Assembly (NCBI RefSeq): GCF_028473745.1
Contig: NZ_CP101137.1
Span: 4,402,001-4,466,000, forward strand
Length of the DNA stretch: 64,000 bases
From: Streptomyces sp. M92
Lineage (GTDB): Bacteria; Actinomycetota; Actinomycetes; Streptomycetales; Streptomycetaceae
Reading direction: 5' to 3'
The translations under genes and the position numbers were made by a program. Positions 24,208-34,905 of this stretch are shown piece after piece (position 1 is the first letter of the stretch; each line of letters begins with the position of its first letter). The notes under the pieces were generated by a model. It did not search any database and was not told the origin of the DNA. It worked only from the letters and a program-made list of their open reading frames with translations.

Positions 24208-24360
24208 ATGGCGGTGCTGCTCGCTGTGTGCATCCCGGTCCTCATGCTCGGCGTGGTGCTGGCCATGGGCCGCTACGAGGAACTGGTGCTGCCGGACACC
24301 GCGCCACCGCCCGACGACGCCGAAATGGCCGGCCGGACCGACGGCCGGACAGATCAGTAA
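24208..24360 (+). CDS. Small single-pass membrane protein (50 aa)
   Basis: A 50-residue reading frame with ATG 24208 and GAAGGA upstream. It has one hydrophobic segment (MAVLLAVCIPVLMLGVVLAM), then MGRYEELVLP and an acidic, polar tail (TAPPPDDAEMAGRTDGR). No family is recognised beyond similarity in layout to short membrane proteins common in streptomycetes. It lies 68 bp before the uvrA-like gene. Whether it is expressed is not certain. Confidence 0.55.
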   Translation: MAVLLAVCIPVLMLGVVLAMGRYEELVLPDTAPPPDDAEMAGRTDGRTDQ

Positions 24361-24428
24361 TCGAGAAGCGCCGCGCGCCGCGTGCCGTCTAGCGTGTTCC
24401 TGCCGACCCGCCGACGGATGGAGACACG

Positions 24429-26819
<2,391 letters not shown>

Positions 26820-26826
26820 CCCGGCG

Positions 26827-26870
26827 GATCCCACAGCGCCGGTACCGGCGGCGTCCGGCGCTGTGGGATC
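26827..26870. terminator. 14-bp perfect dyad between uvrA-like and araC-like genes
   Basis: Arms 26827-26840 (gatcccacagcgcc) and 26857-26870 (ggcgctgtgggatc) are exact complements with a 16-base loop. It begins 7 bp after the uvrA-like stop and ends 8 bp before the AraC start. It can act as a terminator, but its position also allows it to be an operator or leader structure for the AraC gene. Confidence 0.7.
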
Positions 26871-26878
26871 GTGTGGGT

Positions 26879-27307
26879 GTGACGACGTTGGAGGACCTGG
26901 CCCGGCTGCGCCGCGCCCGCGACCTGATGGACCGCGAGTACGACAAGCCGCTCGACGTCCCGGCGCTGGCCCGGGTCGCCCTCATGTCGGCGGGCCACTT
27001 CTCCCGCAGTTTCCGCGCCGCCTACGGCGAGACCCCGTACAGCTACCTGATGACGCGCCGCATCGAGCGGGCCAAGGCCCTGCTGCGACGCGGCGACCTC
27101 TCGGTGACCGAGGTCTGCTTCGCCGTCGGCTGTACCTCGCTGGGCTCGTTCAGTTCCCGCTTCACCGAACTGGTCGGCGAGAGCCCGAGCGCCTACCGGG
27201 CCCGCGACCACTCGGACGGCGCCGCCGTCCCGGCCTGCGTCGCCAAGGTCTGCACCCGGCCGGTCAGGAACGGAGAAGCCAGGCCCGCGCCCGGGTCCCT
27301 AGCGTGA
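26879..27307 (+). CDS. AraC-family transcriptional regulator, DNA-binding domain only
   Basis: A 142-residue protein that is essentially the double helix-turn-helix domain of the AraC/XylS family. The first HTH is DVPALARVALMSAGHFSRSF and the second is LSVTEVCFAVGCTSLGSFSS, followed by RFTELVGESPSAYRAR. There is no sensor domain, unlike classical AraC. A basic Pro-rich tail follows. GTG 26879 (MTTLEDLARLRRARDLMD) lies 8 bp after a 14-bp dyad, so the mRNA leader is very short or leaderless. The VOC gene follows 5 bp later, suggesting that it is the regulatory target. Confidence 0.88.
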   Translation: MTTLEDLARLRRARDLMDREYDKPLDVPALARVALMSAGHFSRSFRAAYGETPYSYLMTRRIERAKALLRRGDLSVTEVCFAVGCTSLGSFSSRFTELVGESPSAYRARDHSDGAAVPACVAKVCTRPVRNGEARPAPGSLA

Positions 27308-27312
27308 GGCAC

Positions 27313-27729
27313 ATGGACATCAACCTCTCGCAGTGCTTCATCGCCGTCGACGACCACGACAAGGCGCTCGCCTTCTACCGGGACGTGCTCGGCATGGAGG
27401 TCCGCAACGACGTCGGCTTCGAAGGGATGCGCTGGGTGACCGTCGGTTCCCCGGCCCAGCCCGACGTGGACATCGTCCTCGAACCCCCGCTCGCCGACCC
27501 CAACGCCTCGGAGGCCGACCAGGAGGCCATGGACCGGCTGCTCGCCAAGGGCCTCCTGCGCGGCGTCATCTTCACCACCGACGACGTGGACGCCACCTTC
27601 GAACGCATCAGCGCGGCGGGCGCCGAGGTCCTCCAGGAGCCGGTCGACCAGCCCTACGGCGTCCGCGACTGCGCCTTCCGCGACCCGGCCGGCAACATGC
27701 TCCGCTTCAACCAGCCGCGCAAGCGGTAA
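27313..27729 (+). CDS. VOC/glyoxalase-fold protein
   Basis: A 138-residue vicinal-oxygen-chelate protein (MDINLSQCFIAVDDHDKALA). Two repeats are seen: FIAVDDHDKALAFYRDVLGM, and RGVIFTTDDVDATFERISAA ending RDCAFRDPAGNMLRFNQ. The pattern matches small glyoxalase/bleomycin-resistance-type proteins. It is 5 bp after the AraC-type gene and almost certainly in one transcript with it. Confidence 0.87.
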   Translation: MDINLSQCFIAVDDHDKALAFYRDVLGMEVRNDVGFEGMRWVTVGSPAQPDVDIVLEPPLADPNASEADQEAMDRLLAKGLLRGVIFTTDDVDATFERISAAGAEVLQEPVDQPYGVRDCAFRDPAGNMLRFNQPRKR

Positions 27730-28019
27730 CCGGCAGCCCGGAAGCCGGGTGTTTGCCGTGGGGCGAACGGGGCAGGTGCAAGGTCAGTGCTTCGGACAGG
27801 AGGCACGTCCGTGGGAGCGGCGGGACGCCGCCACGGACGCGTCCGTCCGGTGGCCGGACGCCCTCCCACGGTGACCGCCCGACCCAAGGGCCGTGTCGTC
27901 GCACCGGTGACGCGGGGGGTTCGACGAACTCCGTGTGCCGTCCGCGTTCGGCGGTGCCGACCGGGCCGCCGCCCGGCGCGACGACAGGACCCCGCGCTCC
28001 TGAGGAGTTGCGACGCACC

Positions 28020-28814
28020 ATGCCGATCCACGCCAGCGTGAAGCACCCCCACGACGACGCCCCCGACACCGCCGACGCCTTCCGTCGGCTCACCAGCCTT
28101 CCCGACGGCCCGGAACGCGACGCGGTCCGCGACCGGATCGTCGAGGCCTGGCTCCCCATGGCCGAACGGCTCGCCGGACGCTTCCGCAGCCGCGGCGAGA
28201 GCTACGACGACCTGCGCCAGGTCGCCGCCCTCGGCCTGGTCAAGGCCGTCGACCGGTACGACCCCGAGCGCGGCAACGCCTTCGAGAGCTACGCGGTGCC
28301 GACGATCACCGGTGAGATCAAGCGGCACTTCCGCGACCACATGTGGACCCTGCACGTGCCGCGCCGGGTACAGGACCTGCGCAACCGGGTCCGCCACGCC
28401 GGGCAGGACCTGTCCCAGACCATCTCGGGCCGCAGGCCCACCGTCGCCGAGATCGCCGAGCACGCCGAGATGAGCGAGGAGGACGCGCGGGTCGGCCTGG
28501 AGGCCCTGGAGAGCTTCACGGCCCTGTCCCTGGACGCCGAACTCCCCGGCAGCGAGGACGGCTACTCCCTCGGCGACGCCCTCGGTGCCTCCGACCCGGC
28601 CCTGGACACCGTCGTCGACCGCGAGGCCGTGAAGGACCGTCTCGCCGCCCTGCCCGAGCGGGAACGGGCCATCCTCTACATGCGCTTCTTCGACGACATG
28701 ACCCAGAGCCGCATCGCCGAACAGCTCGGCATCTCCCAGATGCACGTCTCCCGCCTGATCAGCCGCTGCTGCGACCGGGTGCGGGAGCAGGTGCTGCGGG
28801 ACCCGGCGGCCTGA
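28020..28814 (+). CDS. sigK: RNA polymerase sigma factor, SigB/SigF/SigG type (probable SigK)
   Basis: A 264-residue group 3 sigma factor. Region 2 is YDDLRQVAALGLVKAVDRYD then GNAFESYAVPTITGEIKRHF. Region 3 runs around RRVQDLRNRVRHAGQDLSQT, and region 4 ends in the helix-turn-helix MTQSRIAEQLGISQMHVSRL. This is the stress/sporulation class related to Bacillus SigB and SigF. From memory, S. coelicolor SigK (SCO6520, involved in differentiation) occupies the same place between gvp and nar genes, which supports the name. ATG 28020 has GAGGAG 12 bases upstream. No anti-sigma or anti-anti-sigma gene is adjacent. Confidence 0.82.
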   Translation: MPIHASVKHPHDDAPDTADAFRRLTSLPDGPERDAVRDRIVEAWLPMAERLAGRFRSRGESYDDLRQVAALGLVKAVDRYDPERGNAFESYAVPTITGEIKRHFRDHMWTLHVPRRVQDLRNRVRHAGQDLSQTISGRRPTVAEIAEHAEMSEEDARVGLEALESFTALSLDAELPGSEDGYSLGDALGASDPALDTVVDREAVKDRLAALPERERAILYMRFFDDMTQSRIAEQLGISQMHVSRLISRCCDRVREQVLRDPAA

Positions 28815-28819
28815 CCCGG

Positions 28820-28839
28820 GGCCCCGGAGCCCCGGGGCC
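28820..28839 (+). terminator. Short terminator-like hairpin after the sigma gene
   Basis: Arms ggccccgg (28820-28827) and ccggggcc (28832-28839) form an 8-bp stem with loop agcc, 5 bp after the sigma-factor stop codon. No T tract. Confidence 0.5.
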
Positions 28840-29330
28840 GGTGACCGGCGGGGAGGGGCGCGCCCCGAGCCGCTCCCTTCCTCGCCGCCCGGCCGCTGCC
28901 GCTCCCTTCCTCGCCGCCCGGCCGCTGCCGCTCCCGGCCGACGGACCGCGCGCCGTCCTGCCCGGCGTTCTCGCTTCCCGGCCGCTGCCGCGGCGCACGG
29001 GACGAGCGCGTCGCCAGGGCGGTTCCGCCGGTTCGTCCGCGAGCCGGCTGGCCGGCGACTCGCTGACGCCGGGCCGGCGGCCCTCGGCCCGGCTCTGGGT
29101 GCCGTGCTCAGGGCCGACGAGGTGGCGGGGCCTGCGGTGCGTCGGCCCTTGCCGTGCCGTGGGCGACGGCACCGGCGAGGGCGGGTGCCAAACCTGAGCC
29201 TCACCCGCTCGGGCGCTCCGTTCCCGCGAACGGCGCACGGCGGCGCGCGGGCCCGTGCCGGGCGGGCTGTGATGGCCGAGGAGGCGCGAGCGCCGTGCCC
29301 CCGCAGCCGTCGCTCGAAGGAGCCCGACCC
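28840..29330. other. 491-bp stretch without a supported gene; contains a 29-bp tandem duplication
   Basis: No reading frame here shows both a ribosome-binding site and conserved-looking sequence. The notable content is a tandem 29-bp repeat beginning ccgctcccttcctcg at 28870-28898 and 28899-28927, with a partial third copy (28928-28935). The last 40 bases carry the GAAGGAG ribosome-binding site of the following secreted protein. Confidence 0.6.
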
Positions 29331-30194
29331 ATGCGCCGCACCGCCCGCGCCCTGTCCACCACCGTCCTGGCCGGTGCCGCCCTCGGTGTCTTCGCGGCGC
29401 CCGCCCAGGCCGACCCCGGCGTACCCCCGCCCCCCATCGGCGTCGGTGAACCCGTCGCCGAGGTCAGCCCGGCCGACGTGACCTCCGGCGACACCGTCAC
29501 CGTCACCGTGACCTGCGCCCCGACCGGCGGCTCCGCACCCGCGACCCTCGCCGCCACCTCACCGGCCTTCGAGTCGGGCACGGTCGAGCTGCGCAAGGTG
29601 GGCGGCGGGAACGAGGCGACGGCCGGGGCCGCCTACCGGGGCACCGCCCGCATAGCCGCGGCCGAGAATGCCGAGGACGTCACGAGCGAACCCGGGGCGA
29701 GCGCCCCGGACGCGGCGGGCGCCGAGGACGCGTGGACCGTCGACGGCGCCTGCCCCGAGGCATCCGGCGAGGAGGGAGCCCCCTGGAGCGCGACGATGAC
29801 CGCGCCCGAGGAGCCGATGACGGTGCCGGACGAACCGCCGGACGAACCGATGACGGTGCCGGACGAGCCGGTGGCCGTGCCGGAGGAGGGCGCCGTCGCG
29901 CCGCTCTGCTCCGGACCGACGGCCGGCCACGGCGGAACCCCCACCCGGAGCACGTCCTGCGCCACGAAGCCCGCGTGCCCGCAACCGGCCGCCCCGCACG
30001 ACGGGACCTCCGAGCGGCAGAGGGAATGCGGCGGCTCGACCGCGGAGCACGGAGTGCACGCCGGCGCGGGCGGAACGTTCACCGACTCGGTGCCCGCGCT
30101 GGCCGCCGGCGGACTCCTCATCGCGGGCGCGGGAGCCGCCGCCGCGCACCGGCTGCTGCGGTTCCGGCCGCGCGGGGACGCCGGGCACCGCTGA
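29331..30194 (+). CDS. Secreted, C-terminally anchored protein of unknown function
   Basis: A 287-residue protein with a clear signal peptide (MRRTARALSTTVLAGAALGV, predicted cut after AQA near residue 27). A Thr/Val-rich beta segment (VTSGDTVTVTVTCAPTGGSA) resembles an Ig-like strand pattern. A middle Pro/Asp/Glu stretch repeats MTVPDEP. A Cys-rich segment (residues about 190-235, six cysteines) and a C-terminal hydrophobic helix (LAAGGLLIAGAGAAAAHRLL) followed by Arg residues end it. The layout suits a cell-envelope protein. No family is recognised. GAAGGAG lies upstream of the ATG. Confidence 0.7.
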   Translation: MRRTARALSTTVLAGAALGVFAAPAQADPGVPPPPIGVGEPVAEVSPADVTSGDTVTVTVTCAPTGGSAPATLAATSPAFESGTVELRKVGGGNEATAGAAYRGTARIAAAENAEDVTSEPGASAPDAAGAEDAWTVDGACPEASGEEGAPWSATMTAPEEPMTVPDEPPDEPMTVPDEPVAVPEEGAVAPLCSGPTAGHGGTPTRSTSCATKPACPQPAAPHDGTSERQRECGGSTAEHGVHAGAGGTFTDSVPALAAGGLLIAGAGAAAAHRLLRFRPRGDAGHR

Positions 30195-30340
30195 CCCGCA
30201 CCGCGTCCGGCCCGCGTGTGATCCGTACGACCGGGGGCCGCGGCCATGGCCGGGCGCCCCGGTGGGTACTTGGAGCAACGGCCGGACGAATCGTGCCGGC
30301 GGCGACGGGACACGGCACCACGGACTGCGCGGAGGCACGC

Positions 30341-31642
30341 ATGCGGCGGACGGAGCCCTCAGGGCACGGCCCCCACGGGCAGGGCTCCGAGGGCCGTGCC
30401 CGCGAGAACCATGCCCCGGTGGGGCACGGTCCCGTCCGCTACGGCCCGCACCTCCCCGACGACGGGCTGCCGGTCCTGCCCGAGCTGTCCGCCGTACTCG
30501 CCGCCGCCGCGGGCCGCGCCCAGGAGGAACCCGCCGGCGGCGCGCCCGCCCTCCTGGACGCCGCCTGCGGCTACTGGGACCGGCGCGGACTGACCACCGA
30601 CCCCGGCCACGTCGCCGCCGCCCCCGGCGCGGGCGCCCTGCTGCTCGCGCTGACCGCCGCGCTCGGCGGCGACGTCCTGGTGCCCCGGCCCTGCGCCGCC
30701 TGGTGGGCGCCGTACGCGCGGCTGCTGGGCAGACCCGTCTTCCACGTGCCGACCCAGGCCGAGTCCGGCGGCGTACCCGACCCGTACGCCCTCCTGGAGA
30801 CCGTCCGACGGGTCCGCGCCGAGGGCGGCGACCCCCGCCTGCTCGTCCTGTCGGTCGCCGACGACCCGACCGGCACCGTCGCGCCGCCCGAGCTGCTGCA
30901 CGAGACCGTGGAGGCGGCCGAGGGCGAAGGACTGCACCTGGTCAGCGACGAGACCTGGCGCGACACCCTGCACGACCCCCACGCCACCGTGATCCTCAGC
31001 CCCGCCGAGATGCTGCCCGAGCGGGTCACCGTCATCACCGACCTGGCCGGCGCGCTGCTGCCGCCGTCCTGGCCCGCCGCCGTCGCCCGCTTCCCGGCGT
31101 CCGCCGCCGGGGACGGCCTGCACGCCCGCGTCCTCGACGTGCTCACCGCGCTCGGCGCCCGTGTCGCCGCGCCCGTCGCCGCGGCGGCCGGGTACGCGCT
31201 CGGCGAACCCGAACCGGTCGCCGAACGCCGGTCGGCCGCCGTACGCCTGCACGCGCGGCTGGCCGCCGCCGCGCACGCGGCCGTCGTCGCCGCGGGCGCC
31301 ACCGCCCGGCCCCCGCAGGCCGGCCGCCACCTCTACGCCGACCTCGGCCCGTTGCGCGACGCGCTCGCCGCCGAGGGTGTCGGCGACGCCCAGGAACTGG
31401 AGGACTTCCTCACCGCCCGGCTCGGCATGCCCGCCCCCGGCGGACACCGCTTCGGCGACGACCTGCCGGCCCTGCGCGTACGGCTCGCCACCGGCCCCCT
31501 GCTCGGCGCCGGCGAGCGGCGCGCGGAATGCCTCACGTCCCCCGACCCGTTGGAACTGTCACAGGTGCAACGCGCGTTGGTCCGCCTGAAGTCGGTCTTC
31601 GGCGGTCTGCGCGACGCTCAGCGATGGGAGCCTCCTCGATGA
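30341..31642 (+). CDS. PLP-dependent aminotransferase-fold protein, apparently lacking the catalytic lysine
   Basis: A 433-residue protein with the fold-type I pattern of class I/II aminotransferases: AAPGAGALLLALTAALGGDV, then LLVLSVADDPTGTVAPPELL (the NPTG region) and LHLVSDETWRDTL (where class I enzymes have the PLP-contacting Asp/Tyr). The following segment VTVITDLAGALLPPSWPAA stands where active enzymes have the S-K-x-x-x-x-G lysine motif, and no lysine occurs there. The protein may therefore be a pseudoenzyme or a PLP-independent binding protein (inference). GGAGG lies 7 bases before ATG 30341. Its stop overlaps the next start (ATGA). Confidence 0.72.
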   Translation: MRRTEPSGHGPHGQGSEGRARENHAPVGHGPVRYGPHLPDDGLPVLPELSAVLAAAAGRAQEEPAGGAPALLDAACGYWDRRGLTTDPGHVAAAPGAGALLLALTAALGGDVLVPRPCAAWWAPYARLLGRPVFHVPTQAESGGVPDPYALLETVRRVRAEGGDPRLLVLSVADDPTGTVAPPELLHETVEAAEGEGLHLVSDETWRDTLHDPHATVILSPAEMLPERVTVITDLAGALLPPSWPAAVARFPASAAGDGLHARVLDVLTALGARVAAPVAAAAGYALGEPEPVAERRSAAVRLHARLAAAAHAAVVAAGATARPPQAGRHLYADLGPLRDALAAEGVGDAQELEDFLTARLGMPAPGGHRFGDDLPALRVRLATGPLLGAGERRAECLTSPDPLELSQVQRALVRLKSVFGGLRDAQRWEPPR

Positions 31643-32703
31643 CGCAGCAGCCCCGGTCGACCACGAGCACCCCCACTCCCGCCGCGGACGCGGCCGAGCC
31701 GCCGGCCGAGCCCTCCCCGGCGCCCTCGTCCTCCCCGCCGCTCGCCGACCCGCGCCCGCCGGCCGAGCACCGGGTCTGGCCGCGCACCTTCCACGACCGG
31801 CTGACCGCGCCGCTGCCCGGACTGAAGGCCATCGCGAGATTCGCCCGCGAAGGGGCGGTCAGACCCGGCCCCGACGGCCTCGCCGACATCCCCCGGCTGC
31901 CGTACGAGCCCGGCCCGCTGCCCCGCGTGGACGCCCGCACCGTCGCCGTCACCTGGGCGGGACACGCCAGCTGGGTGGTGCGGATCGGCGGGCTCACCGT
32001 GCTGACCGACCCGGTCTGGTCCCGCCGCATCCTCGGCACCCCGGCCCGCCTCACCCCCGTCGGCGTCCCCTGGAGCGCCCTGCCGCGCGTCGACGCGGTC
32101 GTCATCAGCCACAACCACTACGACCACCTGGACGCCCCGACCCTGCGCAGGCTCCCGCGCGACACCCCCGTCCTCGCGCCGGCCGGGCTCGGCCGCTGGT
32201 TCCACCGCCGCCGCTTCACCCGCGTCACCGAGCTGGACTGGTGGGAGGCGACGGAGCTGGGCGGCGTCCGCTTCGACTTCGTACCGGCCCACCACTGGTC
32301 CAAGCGCACCCTCACCGACACCTGCCGCACCCTGTGGGGCGGCTGGGTCCTCACCGCGCCCGACGGCCGGCGCGTCTACTTCGCCGGCGACACCGGGTAC
32401 GGCCACTGGTTCGCCCGCATCGGCCGCCGCTACCCCGGCATCGACCTCGCCCTGCTCCCCATCGGCGCCTACGACCCCCGCTGGTGGCTCAGGGACGTCC
32501 ACTGCGACCCGGAGGAGGCGGTGCGGGCCGCCCAGGACGTCGGCGCCCGCCGGATGGCGCCGATGCACTGGGGCACGTTCGTCCTGTCCGCGGAGCCGGT
32601 CCTGGAACCCCTCACCCGCGTACGCACCGCCTGGCAACGCGCCGGCCTGCCCCGCGAGCACCTGTGGGACCTCCCGGTGGGCGCCTCCCACGTACTGGAG
32701 TGA
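31639..32703 (+). CDS. MBL-fold metallo-hydrolase (NAPE-PLD/UlaG-like)
   Basis: A 354-residue metallo-beta-lactamase-fold enzyme. The zinc motif HNHYDHLD follows VDAVVIS, and the later ligands lie in PAHHWSKR, YFAGDTGYGHWF and PMHWGTF. The N-terminal 50 residues are Pro/Thr/Ser-rich and probably disordered, with no signal peptide. The core resembles N-acyl-phosphatidylethanolamine phospholipase D-type hydrolases, so a phosphodiester or lactone substrate is possible. It is translationally coupled to the PLP-fold gene. ATG 31639 is used; ATG 31624 is possible. Confidence 0.87.
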   Translation: MTQQPRSTTSTPTPAADAAEPPAEPSPAPSSSPPLADPRPPAEHRVWPRTFHDRLTAPLPGLKAIARFAREGAVRPGPDGLADIPRLPYEPGPLPRVDARTVAVTWAGHASWVVRIGGLTVLTDPVWSRRILGTPARLTPVGVPWSALPRVDAVVISHNHYDHLDAPTLRRLPRDTPVLAPAGLGRWFHRRRFTRVTELDWWEATELGGVRFDFVPAHHWSKRTLTDTCRTLWGGWVLTAPDGRRVYFAGDTGYGHWFARIGRRYPGIDLALLPIGAYDPRWWLRDVHCDPEEAVRAAQDVGARRMAPMHWGTFVLSAEPVLEPLTRVRTAWQRAGLPREHLWDLPVGASHVLE

Positions 32704-32908
32704 CTTCACGCCGGCTGTCCCGGCCCGCGCCACCGCGCCCCGGCGGGCCCCTCCCGCTCCGGCGCGGCCGCCTGCCGTGCGGGCCGACCGGACGCGACGC
32801 CCGGCCGCGGTCGCCGACATCCGCGGTTCCGACGCGCCCGCCTCCCCCCGCACCTGCGCGGCCGTCTGCCCTCGCGCCTCGCAGGCTGACCGTCCCGCCG
32901 CCGCAGGC

Positions 32909-33535
32909 CTACGCCTTCGCGGGCCCCCGCAGCCGCCGCCACACGCTCGGCGCGCCGCTGACCAGCAGGGTCAGGGCGATCGCCGCGGCCACGCCCTCCC
33001 ACGGCTTGCTGAACAGGGCGCCGCTCAGGATGCCGATCAGCTGGTACGTCACCGCCCAGGCCAGGCAGGCCGGGAGGTTGCCCCGGGCGAAGCGGCGCGC
33101 CGGCCACTCGGCCAGCAGGCAGGCCAGCATCACGGGTATGCGGCCCGCCGGCACCAGCCGCGACAGCACCAGCACCGCGACATCGTGCTCGGCGAGCTTC
33201 TTCTGCGCCTGCGCCAGCCGGTCCTCGGGCGCCCGCGACCGGATCGCCTCCAGCCAGCGCGAGCCGTTCCTCGAACCGACCCCGCGCCGCCCCAGCCAGT
33301 ACAGCGCCATGTCCCCGCAGAACGCGGCCAGCGACGCGGTGGCGAACACCATCAGCATCGCGAACGGCAGCGTCTGGTGCATCGCCACCACGGCCGCCGA
33401 ACTCACCAGCGCCCCCGTCGGCACCACCGGCACCAGCGCCCCGATCAGCACCAGCAGGAACAGCGAGGGATAGCCGAACGCCTGCTGGGCCGGCTCGGTC
33501 GGAATGCTCGTCACGGCGGTGCCCAGCGTGCTCAC
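32909..33535 (-). CDS. DedA/VTT-domain membrane protein
   Basis: A 208-residue membrane protein of the DedA family. Hydrophobic segments are near residues 22-50, 55-80, 135-155 and 165-195. The family residues between the re-entrant helices are seen in DMALYWLGRRGVGSRNGSRW and in LSRLVPAGRIPVMLACLLAEW. DedA proteins are linked to undecaprenyl-phosphate or phospholipid flipping and membrane homeostasis. The GTG start overlaps the stop of the upstream MBL gene (GTGA), so the two are co-translated. Confidence 0.88.
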   Translation of the reverse strand: MSTLGTAVTSIPTEPAQQAFGYPSLFLLVLIGALVPVVPTGALVSSAAVVAMHQTLPFAMLMVFATASLAAFCGDMALYWLGRRGVGSRNGSRWLEAIRSRAPEDRLAQAQKKLAEHDVAVLVLSRLVPAGRIPVMLACLLAEWPARRFARGNLPACLAWAVTYQLIGILSGALFSKPWEGVAAAIALTLLVSGAPSVWRRLRGPAKA

Positions 33536-34305
33536 CGCGCGACCTCCACGCGCACACTCCCACCGTGCCCCAGCCGGTGCACCGCCACGCCCGGCGCACG
33601 CAGCGCAGCCAGGCGCGCGAACTCGTCACCCGGCGTGTGGAACTCGTGCGGGCGCACCGCGTCCATCCCGATCGGCCAGTACGTGCCGTAGTGCACCGGC
33701 ACGGCCGTGCCCGGCGCCAGCCGGGCCAGCGCCTCGGCCGCCCGCCCCGCGTCCAGATGCTCGGAGCCGAGATACGGCCCCCAGCCGCCCACCGGCAGCA
33801 GCGCCGCGTCGACCGGTCCGACCTCCTTCTCCATGTCGTCGAACAGACCGGTGTCCCCGGCGAAGTACGTCCGGGCCTCGCCCTCGACGACATAGCCGAG
33901 CGCGGGGGAGCGGTGCGGGCCGAGTGGCAGCCGGCGACCGTCGTGCCGGGCCGGCACCGCCCGTACCCGCAGGTCACCGACGGTCGTCTCGTCGCCGGGC
34001 GCCACCTCGGTCAGCTGCAGGTGCCCGAGCCTGCGCATCCCCGGCACCGCACGCGGCGCGCCCCGGGGCACGAGCAGGCGCGTGCCCGGCGCGAGCCGCG
34101 CGAGCGACGGCACGTGCAGGTGGTCGGCGTGCAGGTGCGACACCAGCACCACGTCCGCGCGCCAGGCGTCCGGCGGCGGCACCGCGCCCCGTCTGCGCCG
34201 CAGGTGGGCCAGCCGGCGGACGAACAGGGGATCGGTGAGCACGCGTATGTCCGAGTCCTCGACCGTGCAGGTGGCGTGACCCCACCACGTGAGCTCCACC
34301 GGCAC
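33532..34305 (-). CDS. MBL-fold metallo-hydrolase (UlaG-like)
   Basis: A 257-residue metallo-beta-lactamase-fold protein starting (GTG) VPVELTWWGHATCTVEDSD, with GGAGG 7 bases before. Zinc ligands are SHLHADHLHVPS, then ARHDGRR, TYFAGDTGLFDDM and PVHYGTYWPIGM. The layout equals UlaG-like hydrolases. A longer frame upstream was rejected because the ribosome-binding site marks the internal GTG and the extra residues would overlap the promoter of the divergent gene. It is coupled to the DedA gene. It is a paralogue of the MBL gene at 31639, which lies on the other strand. Confidence 0.87.
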   Translation of the reverse strand: MPVELTWWGHATCTVEDSDIRVLTDPLFVRRLAHLRRRRGAVPPPDAWRADVVLVSHLHADHLHVPSLARLAPGTRLLVPRGAPRAVPGMRRLGHLQLTEVAPGDETTVGDLRVRAVPARHDGRRLPLGPHRSPALGYVVEGEARTYFAGDTGLFDDMEKEVGPVDAALLPVGGWGPYLGSEHLDAGRAAEALARLAPGTAVPVHYGTYWPIGMDAVRPHEFHTPGDEFARLAALRAPGVAVHRLGHGGSVRVEVAR

Positions 34306-34387
34306 CTCTTTGCCTCCTTCGCGCGACTCCCCGAAGCCTACGTCCGGGAGTAGGGTCGGCGGCGAAACGGGAGGTGAGGGGGACACC

Positions 34388-34789
34388 ATGGGGCTGGTGA
34401 GGGTGACGGCGATCGCGAGTCTGACGCCGCTGGAGCAGCTGGACGACGACCCCTTCCTGGTCGACTCACGCAGCCAGCACGCGATGTGCGCCCGCTGGGC
34501 CGCGGAACAGGGCTACGTCGTCGCGCGGGAACTGCTGGTGCGCGGACTGCGGCCCGACCACGACGCCCTGTGGGACGGAGTGCGCCCCGGACAGGACCTG
34601 TTCGTCGCGCCCAGCCGCCGGGTGCTGGAGAGCGCGCTGTCGTCCGTGGACGGATTCGCCGCCGAGTGCGCCCGGCGCGGCGTCCGCGTGGAGACCGTCG
34701 GCCGTGCCGAACCGGCGTACGACGCCCGGATGAAGGCGTGCGTGCACCGGCGGCTGTCCATGCCGACGGCCGGGTACGACGGTCGCTGA
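34388..34789 (+). CDS. Small protein resembling a degenerate serine-recombinase catalytic domain
   Basis: A 133-residue protein (MGLVRVTAIASLTPLEQLDD) with a GAGGGG ribosome-binding site. Its order of segments follows the resolvase N-terminal domain: an N-terminal VRVTAIAS strand, then SQHAMCARWAAEQGYVVARE, then LWDGVRPGQDLFVAPSRRVL and FAAECARRGVRVETVGRAEP. The catalytic serine position and the Arg pair of active resolvases are not evident. It has no DNA-binding domain and no nearby inverted repeats, so active recombination is unlikely. Assignment is by pattern only. Confidence 0.5.
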   Translation: MGLVRVTAIASLTPLEQLDDDPFLVDSRSQHAMCARWAAEQGYVVARELLVRGLRPDHDALWDGVRPGQDLFVAPSRRVLESALSSVDGFAAECARRGVRVETVGRAEPAYDARMKACVHRRLSMPTAGYDGR

Positions 34790-34905
34790 CGCCTCGCTGC
34801 GGGGTGTGAACCGGACCCGGGGGGACAAACGGGCGTTCCTGAGCGTTGTGGCAGGGTGGGGAAGGTCCGTGCCGACCACGGGCCGGGACGTGAGGTGTGC
34901 GGAGC

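Noticed and set aside
27751..27774. SigB-type promoter (GTTT, 14 bases, GGGGCA) upstream of the sigma gene
   Set aside because: The second element deviates from GGGTAT/GGGTAC at key positions; too weak to annotate.
28759..29238. 159-residue minus-strand frame in the gap after the sigma gene
   Set aside because: Arg/Ala/Pro/Gly-rich translation including the 29-bp duplication, with no conserved features.
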